DNA of 9,095 nt, from positions 1 to 9,095 of the forward strand of contig DIVU01000185.1 in assembly GCA_002423365.1 (NCBI GenBank), read 5' to 3'. The stretch comes from Desulfuromonadaceae bacterium UBA6124. Its GTDB lineage: Bacteria > Desulfobacterota > Desulfuromonadia > Desulfuromonadales > Trichloromonadaceae. This document shows positions 8,375 to 9,095 of this stretch, piece after piece; position 1 is the stretch's first letter, and each line of letters opens with the position of its first letter. A model generated the notes under the pieces. It did not search any database. It saw only the letters and a list, made by a program, of their open reading frames with translations, and was not told where the DNA came from. The translations under genes and the position numbers were made by a program.

Positions 8375-8749
8375 ATGTATATCTCCGTCATCAAAATCTA
8401 TCCGCCGCCCGGATGCGAGAAGGCCGTCATCGACATTCTCGATACCCTGAAAGGGCCGGTTGCCGCCAACACCGATTCTCTCGGCTGTACGGTGGCGCTG
8501 GAGGGGGATGAGGGGAGCGAGGGCAAAGCGGTCTGCTACACCGAGCGCTGGCGCACCCGCGAGGCCCTTGACGGACATCTGCGCTCGCCGCTCTATGGGC
8601 GACTGCTGGAAGCCATGGAATGTTCCTGCAAGGCGCCGGAAGTCGAATTCTACGAGGCGACCGACGTCGGCGGCCTGGAGCTGGTCGAAAAGGCCCGAAC
8701 CACAAAAAAAACGGCACCGGGCGGGATTCAAGAGCGAGGCGAAATTTAG
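8375..8749 (+). CDS. ABM-domain (quinol-monooxygenase-like) small protein
   Basis: This encodes a 124-residue soluble protein with the layout of the antibiotic-biosynthesis-monooxygenase dimeric ferredoxin-like fold. It has a first strand MYISVIKIYPPPG, a helix EKAVIDILDTLKGPVAAN, a strand with LGCTVALEG, a strand KAVCYTERWRTREALDGHL leading into a helix (SPLYGRLLEAMECS), and a last strand EVEFYEATD. Members are small oxygenases or simply dimeric domains of unknown substrate; the two cysteines in MECSC are not a known signature. The lysine-rich tail after about residue 108 looks disordered. There is no good Shine-Dalgarno in front of the ATG, which fits the very short leader predicted by the -24/-12 candidate. 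The sulfatase gene follows 62 bp later. The fold is likely; the reaction is unknown. Confidence 0.75.
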   Translation: MYISVIKIYPPPGCEKAVIDILDTLKGPVAANTDSLGCTVALEGDEGSEGKAVCYTERWRTREALDGHLRSPLYGRLLEAMECSCKAPEVEFYEATDVGGLELVEKARTTKKTAPGGIQERGEI

Positions 8750-8811
8750 CGAGGGTCAGTATTCAACCCCAGGCGGTGATTAAACGGCCCGCCGGAAGAG
8801 GAGAGACAAGG

Positions 8812-9095
8812 ATGAAACTCAGACCAGCACCACCGGCGGCCTCAGGCCTATTCGCCCTAGCCATGACCGCGGCCTGCGCGGCGACCGCGATGGCGCAGAC
8901 CGGGCCGGACCGCACCGTTCTGCCGATCCCGGAACCGCAACCCCCGCAAAGCAACGTGCTCGATGTCCGCGACGCCACGGCGCCGGAACGCTTTCAGGTC
9001 AAGGCACCGGACGGGGCGCCCAACGTCCTGGTCGTACTCATCGACGATCTCGGCTTTGCTGGCACCGGCACCTACGGCGGGCCGATCGCCACCCC
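8812..9095 (+). CDS. Arylsulfatase, N-terminal part, cut by window edge
   Basis: The first 95 residues are visible and the frame is open to the end of the window. Residues 1-28 form a Sec-type signal peptide (Lys2 and Arg4, an Ala-rich core, AMA before Gln29), so the enzyme is exported. After a Pro-rich linker, NVLVVLIDDLGFAGTGTYGG (71-90) is the typical start of the sulfatase domain; Asp78-Asp79 would bind the active-site calcium. The formylglycine motif CxPxR should follow beyond the window and cannot be checked. The enzyme would hydrolyse sulfate esters in the periplasm. A purine-rich site (AAGAGGAG, 8796-8803) precedes the ATG by 8 nt. It is likely transcribed with the ABM gene. Confidence 0.85.
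   Translation, partial: MKLRPAPPAASGLFALAMTAACAATAMAQTGPDRTVLPIPEPQPPQSNVLDVRDATAPERFQVKAPDGAPNVLVVLIDDLGFAGTGTYGGPIAT

Overview
The window reads like a chromosomal segment of a GC-rich Gram-negative bacterium. Codons favour G or C in the third position, two proteins carry lipoprotein-type signals, and the regulator is a sigma-54 activator with a GAF and a PAS sensor. This style suggests the Desulfuromonas/Geobacter group, but that assignment is an inference from gene content and not a proven taxonomy. All supported genes lie on the + strand. No rRNA, tRNA, CRISPR array or insertion sequence is visible.

Layout. Positions 1-453 hold no confident gene. This stretch is AT-richer at its left end and packed with short repeats, dyads and a possible decayed ORF. 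Positions 454-6090 look like one co-directional operon: a small SpoIIAA-like (STAS/SEC14) protein, a large MGH1-like (GH63-related) glycoside hydrolase, a lipoprotein of unknown function, and a lipoprotein-type alpha/beta hydrolase with a complete Ser-Asp-His triad and an added N-terminal beta-rich region. After 109 bp comes a GAF-PAS-AAA+-Fis sigma-54-dependent transcriptional activator (6200-8203), closed by a strong intrinsic terminator (8252-8278). A second transcription unit follows: a small ABM-type (antibiotic-biosynthesis-monooxygenase-like) protein (8375-8749) and the start of an exported arylsulfatase (8812 onward, cut by the window edge).

How it may work together. The most striking non-coding signal is a 12-bp sequence, CGAAATATCGTC, found exactly three times, always on the same strand and always between genes: upstream of the first operon (72-83), upstream of the activator gene (6110-6121) and upstream of the ABM/sulfatase unit (8235-8246). 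The middle copy is embedded in a perfect-armed dyad, GGACGA-N4-TCGTCC. Candidate sigma-54 -24/-12 elements follow the first and third copies. The simplest reading is that these are binding sites of the locally encoded activator. That would make the window a self-contained regulon for a glycoside hydrolase, a lipase/esterase-like lipoprotein, an unknown lipoprotein and a sulfatase. The link between regulator and motif is inference; the repeats themselves are directly visible.
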